The notes beneath the pieces were generated by a model. That model worked only from the letters and a program-made list of their open reading frames with translations, was not told the DNA's origin and searched no databases. A program made the translations under genes and the position numbers. From Chitinophagaceae bacterium (GTDB lineage Bacteria; Bacteroidota; Bacteroidia; Chitinophagales; Chitinophagaceae): DNA of 64,000 nt. The stretch spans positions 310,001 to 374,000 of the forward strand of contig JADKAJ010000003.1 in NCBI GenBank assembly GCA_016719165.1. The letters are read 5' to 3'. Positions 63,921-64,000 of the stretch are shown here, one piece after another (position 1 is the first letter of the stretch; every line of letters starts with the position of its first letter).

Positions 63921-64000
63921 AAGCCATCACCAAACTATAAAGCCTCAGCGAACACAGAGTGTCAGATTCATTGAATACGGTGAATCATTGTGTCCGTCTT

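Noticed and set aside
1..64000. tRNA, rRNA, CRISPR arrays, transposase or phage genes
   Set aside because: Looked for T-loop-like ggttcgaatcc words, regularly spaced direct repeats and typical transposase or integrase motifs; none found that stood up.

Overview
The window looks like a chromosomal segment of a Bacteroidota bacterium, most likely of the Chitinophagaceae or a close relative. The evidence is the gene families (an OmpA protein with thrombospondin-3 repeats, a DUF4835/PorD-like protein, a DUF4296 lipoprotein, a Bacteroidota-type omega subunit, a dipeptidyl peptidase IV, a nuclease with a type IX secretion sorting domain), the weak ribosome binding sites, and promoters of the Bacteroidota type TAnnTTTG with a TTTG or TTG about 19-20 bases upstream. 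This assignment is inference from sequence reading; no database search was possible.

Positions 1-13.4k hold the downstream half of a division and cell wall (dcw) cluster, all on the plus strand and tightly packed: end of ftsI, then murE, mraY, murD, ftsW, murG, murC, ftsQ, ftsA, ftsZ, closed by a clear terminator. These genes build the lipid II precursor (MurC, D, E, MraY, MurG), polymerise and cross-link it at the septum (FtsW, FtsI) and assemble the division ring (FtsQ, FtsA, FtsZ).

Positions 13.6k-41k are a mosaic of housekeeping genes and short operons: a small conserved protein, a DEAD-box RNA helicase, an ABC exporter pair, an epimerase, a secreted SH3-like protein coupled to a metzincin protease, dipeptidyl peptidase IV, a FadN-like beta-oxidation enzyme, a very large AsmA-like envelope protein, methionyl-tRNA synthetase, an LD-carboxypeptidase, two paralogous membrane-anchored hydrolases around a lipoprotein, a Kup potassium transporter and two membrane or secreted unknowns.

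Positions 41k-56k carry purQ, a thiol-disulfide (DsbD) pair, a secreted nuclease, recJ, a polyprenyl diphosphate synthase, an OmpA-like protein, a bamD-rpoZ operon, then coaBC-DUF4835-DUF4296, and a two-subunit CoA-transferase.

Positions 56k-64k are the accessory part. They hold a frameshifted four-helix-bundle gene, a NarL-type response regulator with a histidine kinase and a multi-spanning membrane protein, a gene-poor stretch with repeated motifs, two copies of a 118-base inverted-repeat (MITE-like) element, a frameshifted DUF559 gene, three consecutive secreted probable outer-membrane barrel proteins of no recognised family, a second NarL-type regulator without its own kinase, and a methyltransferase. 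No tRNA, rRNA, CRISPR array, transposase or prophage was seen. I found no fully convincing new system. The best candidates for a second look are the barrel-protein and regulator block with its repeats, the SH3-metzincin pair, and the division of labour between two DsbD N-domain copies.
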